This document shows, piece by piece, positions 17,852 to 26,908 of a DNA stretch of 64,000 nt. How positions within the stretch are numbered: the stretch's first letter is position 1; the number at the start of each line of letters is the position of its first letter. The notes beneath the pieces are model-generated. The model was not told the origin of the DNA and did no database searches. It worked only from the letters and a program-made list of their open reading frames with translations. Origin of the DNA: Patiriisocius_A hiemis (GTDB lineage: Bacteria; Bacteroidota; Bacteroidia; Flavobacteriales; Flavobacteriaceae); the NCBI RefSeq assembly GCF_031846325.1, contig NZ_JAVRHZ010000001.1, positions 833,898 to 897,897 of the forward strand, given 5' to 3'. Position numbers and translations under genes: made by a program.

Positions 17852-18366
17852 TATATCTTTTTTAAAATAATTAAATATTTTATTAACTCTGTTTTAAAAT
17901 CAGCTATGTTTTCTATGTCTACACCAATAATTAAATCATACAAATCTGGATTACAATTTTTTAATCCAACTTTAAACTTTGCGTTACTGCTGGCTACCAT
18001 ATAATCCAGATAGGGATTCGAGTTTTTATAATATCCTACCAAAACATCAAAAGAGGTGTTTAAAAACTCCTTCGCGTTTTGATTTTGTAAAATACCATTC
18101 CACGTAAAGTCTTTATTGTAGACCTGATTTTGTTTTAATGATGGTAGTTTCTTTTTTGATTCCAAAAACGAAAAAACCTTTATGTCCTTTGGTTGAATAG
18201 TAAGTTCTTTGTAAAATTCATAAAACAAATCCCCTTGTTTAAAATGAACTTCATGAATTAAAAACCCAATAGTTTTAAGAGGTGTGTTTAATTGTGAATC
18301 ATCTCTTTTTTCAAGATGTTTTTCTGTCTGTTTTTCTAAAGATCGTTGCTTTATTTTTTTAAACAT
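17851..18366 (-). CDS. DUF6913 family protein
   Basis: A 171-residue soluble protein of a family found in Flavobacteriia, of unknown function. It opens with a basic helix (KKIKQRSLEKQTEKHLEKRD), then alternating strands and helices (TIGFLIHEVHF, IKVFSFLESKK, FDVLVGYYKN). A lysine-rich phrase SSNAKFKVGLKN precedes DLYDLIIGVD. It overlaps dapA by one base and shares its promoter. The conserved pairing with dapA is the only functional hint. Confidence 0.75.
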   Translation of the reverse strand: MFKKIKQRSLEKQTEKHLEKRDDSQLNTPLKTIGFLIHEVHFKQGDLFYEFYKELTIQPKDIKVFSFLESKKKLPSLKQNQVYNKDFTWNGILQNQNAKEFLNTSFDVLVGYYKNSNPYLDYMVASSNAKFKVGLKNCNPDLYDLIIGVDIENIADFKTELIKYLIILKKI

Positions 18367-18386
18367 ACCGTTCTGGTAATTTCACA

Positions 18387-18394
18387 CAAAAATA
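18387..18394 (-). promoter_or_regulatory. -7 promoter box (TATTTTTG) of the DUF6913-dapA operon
   Basis: Exact TAnnTTTG, 20 bases before the ATG at 18366, giving a short leader of about 16 bases. No convincing -33 element was found at 17 to 21 bases. Confidence 0.5.
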
Positions 18395-18419
18395 TGGTTT
18401 TTACAAAGTAATTGGAAGT

Positions 18420-20414
18420 TTACGATAGCATTTCTAAAAAATCCTCTTCACTAATAATAGGCACGCCCAACCCTTCTGCTTTGGTACGCTTACTTGGGCC
18501 CATATTATCTCCAGCAACCACATAACTAGTTTTACCAGAGATAGAACTTGAAACTTTTCCGCCATTATCTTCAATTAGCTTTTTAAGTTCGGTTCTAGAA
18601 ACTTTTGTAAAAACACCAGAAACAACAAAGATAGAACCTGCAAGTTTATCAGTTTGGTTTGCTAGTTTTTCAGCAGAAATTGCTAGCTGTACACCATGTT
18701 CTTTTAAACGTTGAATGGTTGCTCTATTTTCTTCTGAATCGAAAAAAGCTACCACGCTTTCTGCAATCCTGTCGCCAATTTCATCAACAGCAACAAGGCT
18801 TTCCTCTGAAGCATTCATCAAAGCATCTATGCTCTTGTAATGCTTAGCCAACTTTTTTGCAACTGTTTCTCCTACATATCGAATGCCTAAAGCAAAAAGT
18901 ACTCTTTCAAACTCAATATTTTTTGAAGCCTCAACTCCAGCGACTAAATTTTCGGCACTTTTTTGAGCCATTCGGTCTAAGGGTAATAAATCTTCTACTG
19001 TAATTTGATATAAGTCTGCGTAATTAGTAATAAGGCCTTTATTTACCATAAGTGCAACGGTCTCTCCTCCTAGTCCTTCAATGTCCATGGCTTTTCGGGA
19101 AATATAATGTTGTATCCTACCTATAATTTGCGGTGGACATCCCATTGCATTAGGGCAATAATGCTGTGCTTCGCCTTCAGTACGTATAAGTTCTGTTTCA
19201 CACTCTGGGCATGTATTTCTATACTCAGTTGGTGTAGAGTTTACATTTCTTTTAGTAAAATCTACACTTATAATTTTTGGAATAATCTCACCTCCTTTTT
19301 CAACAAAAACGGTATCCCCTTCTCTAACATCTAATTTTTCTATTTGGTCCGCATTATGAAGCGAAGCTCGCTTAACAATAGTTCCTGCAAGTTCAACAGG
19401 CTTTAAGTTTGCCACAGGTGTAATAGCACCTGTTCTACCAACTTGGTAGGTAATCTCGTTAAGAATAGTGGATACTTGTTCTGCTTTAAACTTATACGCC
19501 ATTGCCCAACGTGGTGCCTTAGCAGTATATCCTAGTTCTTCTTGTTGTTGAAGACTATTTACCTTTATTACAACACCATCTGTCTCGTAGGGAAGTTCAT
19601 GCCTATGTACATCCCAATAGTTCACAAATTCTAATACCTCATCAATGCTATTTGCTAGTTTTGCTACAGAAGGCACTTTAAATCCCCAGTTTCTTGCTTT
19701 TTCTAGACTTTCAAATTGAGTTTTAATAGGTAAGCGTTCCCCTTTAAGGCTATACAAAAGACATTCTAAAGGTCGTTTCGCGACTTCACTACTATCTTGA
19801 AGTTTCAAACTTCCCGAAGCTGTATTTCTTGGATTTCTATAAGGCTCTTCACCCGCTTGAATTCGTTCTTCATTCATCTTTGCAAAGCCTTCAAAAGGAA
19901 GAATAATTTCTCCTCTAATTTCAAACTTTGGAGGGTAATCCCCTTTTAAATGAAGCGGAACTGACTTTATAGTCTTTACATTAGTGGTAACATTATCGCC
20001 TTGAAATCCATCTCCCCTTGTAACAGCTCGCACTAGTTTTCCATCTTCATAAGTTAGACTCATCGAGGCACCATCGTACTTTAATTCGCAAGTATAAGAA
20101 ACCTCTCCATCTACTAATTTTTTAATCCGTTTTTCCCAATCCTCAAGGTCTTCTTTAGAGTATGAATTATCTAGCGAGTACATACGATAGGTATGTTTAA
20201 CTGTTTCAAAGTTTTTTGTCACCTCTCCTCCTACACGTAACGTTGGTGAATTTGCATCATAAAACTCTGGATGTGCCGCTTCTAGCGCTTGCAACTCTTT
20301 TAATTTTATATCAAAATCGTAATCTGAAATTGTAGGAGTGTCTAGTACGTAATACTTATAATTATGTTCGCGTAATTCAGCTCGAAGAGATTGTATTTTT
20401 TGTTTAGGATTCAT
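18420..20414 (-). CDS. ligA: NAD-dependent DNA ligase
   Basis: A 664-residue ligase that seals nicks using NAD. Domains run in order: Ia (1-65), the adenylation domain with the catalytic lysine K112 in ELKYDGAS, the OB fold, the zinc finger with four cysteines (CPEC...HYCPNAMGC), the helix-hairpin-helix region (about 430-570), and a C-terminal BRCT domain (about 590-664, GSIFVVSGVF...). All domains are intact and the length is typical. It is a single gene between the DUF6913-dapA unit and the small lipoprotein gene. Confidence 0.97.
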   Translation of the reverse strand: MNPKQKIQSLRAELREHNYKYYVLDTPTISDYDFDIKLKELQALEAAHPEFYDANSPTLRVGGEVTKNFETVKHTYRMYSLDNSYSKEDLEDWEKRIKKLVDGEVSYTCELKYDGASMSLTYEDGKLVRAVTRGDGFQGDNVTTNVKTIKSVPLHLKGDYPPKFEIRGEIILPFEGFAKMNEERIQAGEEPYRNPRNTASGSLKLQDSSEVAKRPLECLLYSLKGERLPIKTQFESLEKARNWGFKVPSVAKLANSIDEVLEFVNYWDVHRHELPYETDGVVIKVNSLQQQEELGYTAKAPRWAMAYKFKAEQVSTILNEITYQVGRTGAITPVANLKPVELAGTIVKRASLHNADQIEKLDVREGDTVFVEKGGEIIPKIISVDFTKRNVNSTPTEYRNTCPECETELIRTEGEAQHYCPNAMGCPPQIIGRIQHYISRKAMDIEGLGGETVALMVNKGLITNYADLYQITVEDLLPLDRMAQKSAENLVAGVEASKNIEFERVLFALGIRYVGETVAKKLAKHYKSIDALMNASEESLVAVDEIGDRIAESVVAFFDSEENRATIQRLKEHGVQLAISAEKLANQTDKLAGSIFVVSGVFTKVSRTELKKLIEDNGGKVSSSISGKTSYVVAGDNMGPSKRTKAEGLGVPIISEEDFLEMLS

Positions 20415-20450
20415 TAATTTTTTTGTGGAATTGAAGAGGTTATACAGACA

Positions 20451-20909
20451 TTATTTTTCATCAAGCATCTTTGTAAGGTAATTACCAAAAATATATTCAT
20501 CTTCATGAAGTATTGAAATGTCTTCAGCTTTATTAATATCAAAACTTAGGGTATCTAAATAACTAATATTTTTAAAGTAATATGGGATATTACTAACAAC
20601 TCCTACTGAGTTTTTATCCTGAATTTCAAGTATTTCAAGCCAGATATGCTCTATAGATTCATTTTCAGAAACCTTGACTTTAACAAAGAAAATAGTAAGG
20701 CTGTCCTTATTGGCTCTAAATTTTGATTTGAAAACCCCTAGACAATCCTTAGTAACCGTTTTAGAATCTCTTAAGGCTTTATCATTTCTATCCAAAGCTA
20801 CAACATTATCTTTGTCCCATTCTAAAACATCGTTAGTAGTATCATAATTACTCTTAGTACTAGTATTACAGGAAATAAGAATAAATAACAAAAAGAGAGC
20901 TCGTATCAT
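20451..20909 (-). CDS. Small lipoprotein of unknown function
   Basis: A lipoprotein of about 152 residues. The signal peptide MIRALFLLFILISC ends with the lipobox cysteine at residue 14. The mature part has no recognised domain; it is rich in Asp, Lys and Asn, with alternating hydrophobic strands (LTIFFVKVKV, HIWLEILEI). A longer frame begins at 20936, but that GTG lies inside the aqpZ terminator, and a TATATTTG promoter box sits between, so ATG 20909 is chosen. The gene stands alone between ligA and aqpZ. Confidence 0.7.
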   Translation of the reverse strand: MIRALFLLFILISCNTSTKSNYDTTNDVLEWDKDNVVALDRNDKALRDSKTVTKDCLGVFKSKFRANKDSLTIFFVKVKVSENESIEHIWLEILEIQDKNSVGVVSNIPYYFKNISYLDTLSFDINKAEDISILHEDEYIFGNYLTKMLDEK

Positions 20910-20913
20910 ATAA

Positions 20914-20921
20914 CAAATATA
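20914..20921 (-). promoter_or_regulatory. -7 promoter box (TATATTTG) of the small lipoprotein gene
   Basis: Exact TAnnTTTG with four bases to the ATG at 20909, the same spacing as for bamD and the glycosyltransferase, so the mRNA would be leaderless. Confidence 0.5.
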
Positions 20922-20930
20922 AAAACAAAA

Positions 20931-20955
20931 CCCCACAAGAAATATACTTGTGGGG
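20931..20955 (-). terminator. Strong rho-independent terminator after aqpZ
   Basis: The perfect nine-base stem CCCCACAAG (20931-20939) / CTTGTGGGG (20947-20955) with a seven-base loop is followed on the minus strand by TTTTGTTTTT. It lies 23 bases after the aqpZ stop. Confidence 0.92.
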
Positions 20956-20978
20956 TTAATATAAAAGCCACAATTTTT

Positions 20979-21680
20979 TTAATCGTCTAAGAAAATATTT
21001 CTAACAAGTGCTGCACAAACACCTCCTGCAACAGGAGCAACTATAAACAACCATAATTGTTCTAATGCTATACCACCAGCAAATAAAGCAGGTCCTAAAC
21101 TCCTTGCAGGATTTACAGAAGTTCCCGTAATTGGTATTGCCACCATATGAATTAATGCCAAAGAAATACCAATAGCTAAACCAGCCATTATAGGAGATGC
21201 GTTTTTTGCGGTAGTTCCAAAAATCACGAGTAAAAATAAAAAGGTAAATGCAAACTCTGCAATTAATGCAGATTGCATATTATATTCTCCTAAATATCCT
21301 GTACCCCATCCGTTACTGCCTAGACCCCATTCTGGCATGGCAAATCCCGCACTACCGGTTGCAATTAAATACAATAAACCTGCGGCACCTATTGCGCCAA
21401 TACATTGCGCTATTATATAGCCAATGGTATCTTTCATAGATAATTTGCCGGCAACTAACATTGCTATTGAGATAGCTGGGTTTATGTGGCATCCAGAAAT
21501 AGGCCCTATGGTATATGCCATTACTACTACTGATAGACCAAAAGCAAGTGAAATTCCTAATAACCCAATTCCATCTGGACCGGACGTAGAAATACTGGCA
21601 ATTGTTGCTGCTCCACAACCAAATAAAACCAAAGCAAAAGTCCCTAGTCCCTCTGCGAAAAATTTTTTTGAAGAATTCAT
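20979..21680 (-). CDS. aqpZ: Aquaporin (MIP family, AqpZ-like)
   Basis: A 233-residue inner-membrane channel with six transmembrane helices and the two aquaporin NPA boxes: HINPAIS in the first half and SVNPARS in the second. The arginine after the second NPA and the His in the fifth helix (ALIHMVAIP) fit a water-selective AqpZ-type pore rather than a glycerol facilitator. It is a single gene with a strong terminator. A TACATTTC sequence upstream, one mismatch from the -7 box, may be its promoter. Confidence 0.93.
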   Translation of the reverse strand: MNSSKKFFAEGLGTFALVLFGCGAATIASISTSGPDGIGLLGISLAFGLSVVVMAYTIGPISGCHINPAISIAMLVAGKLSMKDTIGYIIAQCIGAIGAAGLLYLIATGSAGFAMPEWGLGSNGWGTGYLGEYNMQSALIAEFAFTFLFLLVIFGTTAKNASPIMAGLAIGISLALIHMVAIPITGTSVNPARSLGPALFAGGIALEQLWLFIVAPVAGGVCAALVRNIFLDD

Positions 21681-21782
21681 AAGATGATTTAATTTATAGT
21701 TAATAAGCTGAAATGTAATAATTTAAACAAATTTATTGACTATAAATCTTAGTGTTTTCTACTAACTAATTGATAAATCGGT

Positions 21783-22376
21783 TTAAGATCTATCCTCATT
21801 TAACCAGTTGGGTTGTTTTGGGCTTTTAAATTGTTCCATTTTAACTAAAAGCTCTTTAGATGTAGTAGCTACTTGTAGTAATTGGTAATTATCCATAGAT
21901 ACAAAACCTCGTTTTACCATGGTTTCGAGAAGTGCAAGCAAGGGGTCATAAAAACCATTTACATTTAATAAGCCAATAGGCTTGTTATGAAGTCCTAGTT
22001 GTAACCAGGTAATAATTTCGAACAATTCTTCAAGTGTACCAAAGCCTCCCGGTAAAGCAATAAAACCATCGCTTATTTCTTGCATTTTTAGTTTACGCTC
22101 GTGCATACTTTGAGTTGTAATTAGTTGTGTTAGTCCTAAGTGCACAACTTCTTTCTTTTTTAGAAACTCTGGGATAATACCTATAACCTCTCCTTTAGCA
22201 TCCAGAACAGTTTGAGCAATAGTCCCCATCACTCCTATTTTTGCAGCGCCATAGACAAGCGTTTGTTTGTTTTCAACAAGTACCTGAGCTAACTCCTTAG
22301 CAGCTTTTGTTATTTGCAGGTCATTACCATCACTACTACCGCAAAAAACACATATTTTAGGTAAACCTTTTCCCAT
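21783..22376 (-). CDS. LOG family protein (TIGR00730 Rossmann fold)
   Basis: A 197-residue protein of the LONELY GUY family, nucleoside 5'-monophosphate phosphoribohydrolases that release free base (cytokinin in plants and some bacteria). It shows the family motif PGGFGTLEELFE near residue 105 plus the N-terminal VFCGSSDGND and LVYGAAKIGVMG. Its substrate in this organism is unknown. The ATG comes one base after the prmC stop, so the genes are coupled. Confidence 0.9.
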   Translation of the reverse strand: MGKGLPKICVFCGSSDGNDLQITKAAKELAQVLVENKQTLVYGAAKIGVMGTIAQTVLDAKGEVIGIIPEFLKKKEVVHLGLTQLITTQSMHERKLKMQEISDGFIALPGGFGTLEELFEIITWLQLGLHNKPIGLLNVNGFYDPLLALLETMVKRGFVSMDNYQLLQVATTSKELLVKMEQFKSPKQPNWLNEDRS

Positions 22377-22377
22377 C

Positions 22378-23232
22378 TTATTTTAATTTACACCGAATCA
22401 TCCTCGGTTTTCCAAACATATCCTTTTTACAAATTACTCCTGAAAATCCTATAGATTCAATAAGCTGCATCAACTCTTCACTAAGATACTCATTAATCTC
22501 AAAATATAGTAATCCATTGGATGTCAAATGCTTTTTTGCCAGATATGTAATTTTTTCATAAAAAATAAATGGATTGTCATCTTCTACAAAAAGCGCAGAA
22601 GATGGTTCATACTCAGTTACGTTGGCTTGCATCATTTTCTTTTCGAGTTCTCTAACATAAGGTGGGTTAGATACAATAATATCATACTTATCTGGCAGAC
22701 TATTAGTAGCTAAGACATCTATTTGATGAAATGAAACTTCAACTTTATTATTTTTTGCATTACCAGCTGCAATTGTTAAGGCTTCTTTTGAAAAGTCAAT
22801 TGCAGAAACTGAGGCAGTAGTCAAGTTTTTTGCTAAAGAAATAGCAATACAACCCGAACCTGTACCAATATCCAGTATTTTTAATTCTGAATGCTGAATG
22901 TTGATTTCTGAATTAAGAATCCAATCTACTAGCTCTTCGGTTTCGGGTCTAGGGATTAGAGTTGCTGGGGTCACTTTAAAAGGAATGCCATAAAACTCGG
23001 TTACTCCTACGATATATTGTATAGGTTCGTTTTGTTTAAGGCGTTGTAAGCCATTTTCAAATTGTTGATGTTGTATTTCAGTTAAGGTTGCATTTGTATC
23101 TAGACTTAACTGAAAACGTGTCTTGTTTAAAAACACTTCCGCTAGGATATAAAAAAAAGAAAGAATTTCTTCAGTTGGATATCTTGAAGAGAGTTGTGAA
23201 ACAAAGTATTTTTTGTAATTAGTAATTTTCAA
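22378..23232 (-). CDS. prmC: Peptide chain release factor N5-glutamine methyltransferase
   Basis: A 284-residue SAM-dependent enzyme that methylates the GGQ glutamine of release factors RF1 and RF2. The N-terminal helical domain is followed by the Rossmann domain with ILDIGTGSGCIAISLA and the catalytic SNPPYVRE motif. I place the start at TTG 23232, immediately after the stop of the upstream GNAT gene; a longer frame reaching 23295 would run inside that gene and add no family sequence. LOG follows with one base between them. Confidence 0.93.
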   Translation of the reverse strand: MKITNYKKYFVSQLSSRYPTEEILSFFYILAEVFLNKTRFQLSLDTNATLTEIQHQQFENGLQRLKQNEPIQYIVGVTEFYGIPFKVTPATLIPRPETEELVDWILNSEINIQHSELKILDIGTGSGCIAISLAKNLTTASVSAIDFSKEALTIAAGNAKNNKVEVSFHQIDVLATNSLPDKYDIIVSNPPYVRELEKKMMQANVTEYEPSSALFVEDDNPFIFYEKITYLAKKHLTSNGLLYFEINEYLSEELMQLIESIGFSGVICKKDMFGKPRMIRCKLK

Positions 23233-23233
23233 A

Positions 23234-23719
23234 CTACAAATCTTTAAGCATGTGTACTGGGCAGGAAAAATGTCCTGTATCACCCATAGGACCATCTATG
23301 TAACTAAAGCCCACTCGTTCATAAAGTTTTTGTGCTGCTTTCATGTAGGGCATTGTCTCCAAATAACATTTTTCGAAACCAAATTTCTTTGCCTTTTCTA
23401 AACATTGTTGCATCATTTGTGAACCAATACCTCTTCCTCTAGCTTCAGCTAAATAGTACATTTTTTGTAACTCACATACATTTCCATCGTAATTATCTAG
23501 TTGTGCAATACCAGCACCACCAATTAATCTTCCATCCTCTTCTACAACCATATATATAGCCCGCTCTTTATCATAAGTTTCATACATACAATCTAAAGCC
23601 TTATCTGCATAAGCAGTACCTACTTTTGGGACTCCATGTTCGATAAGAACTGTTCTAATTACCTCGGCAATTTCTTGGTTATCCTTTTTTTCTATAGGAC
23701 GAATAATTGGTGTACTCAT
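23234..23719 (-). CDS. GNAT family N-acetyltransferase
   Basis: A 161-residue acetyl-CoA-dependent transferase. The acetyl-CoA loop is LAEARGRGIGSQMMQQCLE near residues 90-110, preceded by the beta bulge ELQKMYYL and followed by CYLETMPYMKAAQKLYERVGF. The substrate is unknown. It is the first gene of the GNAT-prmC-LOG operon and shares a 40-base divergent promoter region with ribD. Confidence 0.88.
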   Translation of the reverse strand: MSTPIIRPIEKKDNQEIAEVIRTVLIEHGVPKVGTAYADKALDCMYETYDKERAIYMVVEEDGRLIGGAGIAQLDNYDGNVCELQKMYYLAEARGRGIGSQMMQQCLEKAKKFGFEKCYLETMPYMKAAQKLYERVGFSYIDGPMGDTGHFSCPVHMLKDL

Positions 23720-23734
23720 CTAGTTTTTAACTCG

Positions 23735-23742
23735 TATTTTTG
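23735..23742 (+). promoter_or_regulatory. -7 promoter box (TATTTTTG) of ribD
   Basis: Exact TAnnTTTG in the 40-base divergent gap, 17 bases before the ribD GTG at 23760. Confidence 0.5.
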
Positions 23743-23759
23743 CAACTTAATTTTATAGT

Positions 23760-24809
23760 GTGAAGATACACGAAAAATACATGTCTCGTTGCATTGAACT
23801 TGCCAAAAATGGACTTGGAAGTACTTACCCTAATCCATTAGTAGGTGCTGTAATAGTTTATAATAATGCTATTATTGGCGAAGGATGGCATTATAAAGCA
23901 GGCCAACCCCATGCAGAAGTTAATGCCATTAATTCGGTAAAGGATGCATCGGTTTTGAAAGAAGCCACTATGTATGTTTCGTTAGAACCTTGTAGTCATT
24001 TTGGAAAAACTCCTCCTTGTGCTGATTTGCTTATTGAAAAAGGTTTTAAAAAAGTAGTAATAGGAAGTACAGACCCTAATCCAAAAGTTTCAGGCAAGGG
24101 AATAAAAAAACTTATAGAATCGGGCTGTGATGTTGTAGTAGGTATCCTCTCAAATGCTTGTGACAAACTTAATAAGCGCTTTTTTACATTTCATACTAAA
24201 AAGCGTCCATATATAATTCTAAAATGGGCACAAACCTTAGATGGATTTATAGCTCCTCGACCTGAACATCGTTCAAAAAAAGAACCTGTTTGGATTACTA
24301 CACAAGAGACAAGGCAATGGGTACATAAAACAAGAAGTGAAGAACAAGCAATTTTAGTGGGCACAAAAACAGTTCTCGAAGATAATCCAAGTCTAACCAC
24401 AAGAGATTGGCATGGAGCATCTCCAGTTCGAGTAATTATAGATAGAGAATTAAAGGTTCCCGAAAGTGCTTCGGTTTTAGACGGAAAGGTAAAAACGATT
24501 GTTATTACAGAGATAGAAAAAAAATCTACAGATAGTATAATTTATGAAGTGATTGATTTCAGCATGAAAACTAGCCAGCAAATTTGTGCTATTTTACACA
24601 AATACAACTTACAATCTGTCATAGTTGAAGGTGGTGCAAACACTCTTCAATATTTTATAAATGATAATTTTTGGGATGAAGCTCATGTTTATATAGGAAG
24701 TACTACTTTTGGCGATGGCATTTTAGCTCCAAAGTTAAAGGGCTTTGAAAATAAGGTTATACAGATGAATAATGATGTTTTAAAAATTTATAAAAACAAA
24801 GCACAATGA
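23760..24809 (+). CDS. ribD: Bifunctional diaminohydroxyphosphoribosylaminopyrimidine deaminase / reductase
   Basis: A 349-residue enzyme performing steps two and three of riboflavin synthesis. Residues about 1-145 are the zinc deaminase (HAEVNAI and EPCSHFGKTPPC), and the rest is the NADPH reductase (ILKWAQTLDGFIA, VGTKTVLEDNPSLTTR, VEGGANTLQ). The GTG start at 23760 is chosen because the text before the internal ATG (KIHEKYMSRCIELA) is conserved in RibD. The stop overlaps the next gene ATGA-style. No FMN riboswitch is possible in the short upstream gap. Confidence 0.95.
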   Translation: MKIHEKYMSRCIELAKNGLGSTYPNPLVGAVIVYNNAIIGEGWHYKAGQPHAEVNAINSVKDASVLKEATMYVSLEPCSHFGKTPPCADLLIEKGFKKVVIGSTDPNPKVSGKGIKKLIESGCDVVVGILSNACDKLNKRFFTFHTKKRPYIILKWAQTLDGFIAPRPEHRSKKEPVWITTQETRQWVHKTRSEEQAILVGTKTVLEDNPSLTTRDWHGASPVRVIIDRELKVPESASVLDGKVKTIVITEIEKKSTDSIIYEVIDFSMKTSQQICAILHKYNLQSVIVEGGANTLQYFINDNFWDEAHVYIGSTTFGDGILAPKLKGFENKVIQMNNDVLKIYKNKAQ

Positions 24810-25681
24810 TCGCTTTACTATTAAGTGTTCTTTCTTCTACTTTAATATTTGTTGTTTTTAAACTGTATAGCAAGTACAACATAAATACACTTCACGCAAT
24901 TGTTGTAAATTACGTAGTTGCCTCTACTTGTGGTATAGTTGCCTTTAACAAGCCAGTTGCCGTTTCAGAAGTTATAGCATTTGATTGGTTTTATTATGCC
25001 ATTGCATTAGGGATTCTTTTTATTGTTGTTTTTAACCTTATGGCAATTACAACCCAAAAGAATGGGCTCTCAGTTGTCTCGGTTGCTACTAAAATGAGTT
25101 TTATAGTTCCTATTATTTTTGGGCTTTGGTATTATAAAGAAAGCCTTGGAAGCTTTAAACTAGCTGGGATACTATTTGCTGTTGTTGCAGTATACCTCGC
25201 TTCTATAAAATCTAAAGAGGGTATCACTATTAAAAAAGAAAACCTAATTTTTCCATTACTAGTATTTATAGGTAGTGGGATAATAGATACCAGCATAAAG
25301 TATATAGAAGACGCATTTGTAGCAGTTAATGATGTGCCTATATTTTCGGCAACTCTATTTGCTTCGGCGGCATGTATAGGTTTCGTTGTATTAGCAATTC
25401 AAGCTATAAGAGGAAAGTTTGTTTTTCAGTTTAAAAATATTTTAGGGGGGATTGCTTTAGGAATACCTAATTATTTCTCGATTTACTTTTTGGTACAAGC
25501 TTTACGGAGTAATTTGCTGGAAAGTTCAGGTATTTTTACTGTAAACAATGTAGCAATAGTGATGCTATCAACACTAGTTGGGATTTTATTATTTAAAGAG
25601 AAATTGCTTAAAAAGAACTGGATAGGCATCGCCCTTGCTATTGCAAGTATCATTCTTGTTGCTATTGAAAACTATATATGA
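24806..25681 (+). CDS. DMT/EamA superfamily transporter
   Basis: A 291-residue integral membrane protein with about ten hydrophobic helices and the internal duplication typical of the drug/metabolite transporter superfamily (EamA). GILLFKEKLLKKNWIGIALAI near the C-terminus is the family ending. The substrate cannot be predicted. It overlaps ribD and the YigZ gene by four bases on each side (ATGA), so ribD, this gene and yigZ form one operon. Confidence 0.85.
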   Translation: MIALLLSVLSSTLIFVVFKLYSKYNINTLHAIVVNYVVASTCGIVAFNKPVAVSEVIAFDWFYYAIALGILFIVVFNLMAITTQKNGLSVVSVATKMSFIVPIIFGLWYYKESLGSFKLAGILFAVVAVYLASIKSKEGITIKKENLIFPLLVFIGSGIIDTSIKYIEDAFVAVNDVPIFSATLFASAACIGFVVLAIQAIRGKFVFQFKNILGGIALGIPNYFSIYFLVQALRSNLLESSGIFTVNNVAIVMLSTLVGILLFKEKLLKKNWIGIALAIASIILVAIENYI

Positions 25682-26289
25682 GTCAAGAAAAAGACACTTA
25701 TAAAACTATTACCACTAAGTCTCCAGAAGTTTTGTTTAAAGACAGAGGTAGTAAATTTTATGGCTACGCTTTTCCAATTACTACTGAAGATGAAGCCAAA
25801 AGCTGTATCGAAACACTAAAAAAAGAACATTACAATGCAAGACATTGGTGCTATGCCTGGCAATTAGGAAAACACTACGAATCCTACAGAGTAAATGATG
25901 ATGGAGAACCCTCAAATAGTGCAGGAATGCCTATTTATGGACAATTACAATCTTTTGATGTTACTAATGTACTTGTTGTGGTAGTACGCTACTTTGGAGG
26001 AACAAAACTTGGTGTTGGTGGATTAATACAAGCTTACAAAACTGGAGCACAATTAGCACTCTCAAAATCTAATATAGTTACGCGAACTATTAACGAAGAA
26101 TTTTTACTACATTTTGAGTATCCAGAAATGAATACAGTAATGCGTATTATTAAGGATGAAAATATTAAAGTACTCACCCAAAAAATGGAACTCAATTGCA
26201 TCTTTAAAATTAGTGTTAGAAAGAAAGATGCAGAGCGTATTTTTTCACTCTTTGAAAACACCTATAAAGTGATAATAAAAAGGGTTTAA
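25678..26289 (+). CDS. yigZ: YigZ / IMPACT family protein
   Basis: A 203-residue member of the YigZ-IMPACT family, related to eukaryotic IMPACT, with an RNase PH/S5-like fold. Marks are FKDRGSKFYGYAFPI, RHWCYAWQLG, YRVNDDGEPSNSAGMPI and VVVVRYFGGTKLGVGGL. The bacterial role is unclear; some members are proposed nucleotide or translation-linked regulators. It is the third gene of the ribD operon. It converges with the thioesterase gene with 13 bases between stops. Confidence 0.92.
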   Translation: MSQEKDTYKTITTKSPEVLFKDRGSKFYGYAFPITTEDEAKSCIETLKKEHYNARHWCYAWQLGKHYESYRVNDDGEPSNSAGMPIYGQLQSFDVTNVLVVVVRYFGGTKLGVGGLIQAYKTGAQLALSKSNIVTRTINEEFLLHFEYPEMNTVMRIIKDENIKVLTQKMELNCIFKISVRKKDAERIFSLFENTYKVIIKRV

Positions 26290-26302
26290 TTTTTTGGTTT
26301 AA

Positions 26303-26701
26303 TTATTCTTTTAATTTATTCAACAAATAGTCTGGAGCCTTTCTGATTTTTTGAGTTGTACTATCAATAAAAACTAAATCTGTAGAGGCAGTAACAAGTA
26401 GTTGATTTTGTTCATTATGTATTTCGTAGTAAAATTCAATTTTAAAAGTAGGGACAGATTTTAAATTAGTAGTAATGGTAATAACATCGTCATAATACGC
26501 TGGTTTTTTGTAATTTACATTTAAATTAACAACAGGTAAGTGTATATTATTTGCTTCCATCCATTTGTATGAAAAGCCCAGTTCTCTGAGCCATTCGGTT
26601 CTACCCTGCTCTAAAAATTGCGCATAATTTCCGTAGTAAACAATTCCCATTTGGTCTGTTTCACCATACCTAATTCTAAGTTTTGTCGTATTTTCTTTCA
26701 C
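26303..26701 (-). CDS. YbgC-type acyl-CoA thioesterase
   Basis: A 132-residue hotdog-fold thioesterase. The YbgC/4-hydroxybenzoyl-CoA thioesterase signature is RYGETDQMGIVYYGNYAQFLEQGR near residues 10-33, with the catalytic aspartate of TDQMG. It hydrolyses acyl-CoA esters; chain preference is unknown. Start is GTG at 26701, since the frame needs the residues just before RIRYGETD. It is divergent from dnaA across a 207-base gap. Confidence 0.9.
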   Translation of the reverse strand: MKENTTKLRIRYGETDQMGIVYYGNYAQFLEQGRTEWLRELGFSYKWMEANNIHLPVVNLNVNYKKPAYYDDVITITTNLKSVPTFKIEFYYEIHNEQNQLLVTASTDLVFIDSTTQKIRKAPDYLLNKLKE

Positions 26702-26908
26702 AATAAATTGGGAATTAAAAGGTTAAATTATTTGTAGATTTGAAAGTAACATAACATGCAAAAAAAAAACTACAATTTCAATAGCAAAACTATTTTTTTT
26801 TTCAATTAATTGTTCACATATTTGTAACGTTAAGAAAATGTTAGGAACATTCCTTTTCTAGCTTTTTTAACCGTCTGTAATTAACTAACTAATAATTTAA
26901 AACTAAGC

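Noticed and set aside
20910..20936. GTG at 20936 as the start of the small lipoprotein
   Set aside because: It lies inside the aqpZ terminator and upstream of a promoter box; ATG 20909 gives a clean lipoprotein signal.
23720..23759. An FMN riboswitch before ribD
   Set aside because: The divergent gap is only 40 bases, far too short for the aptamer.
26702..26908. The gap upstream of dnaA as a replication origin
   Set aside because: No cluster of TTATCCACA-like boxes or AT-rich 13-mer array is visible; only the general A/T richness of the genome.
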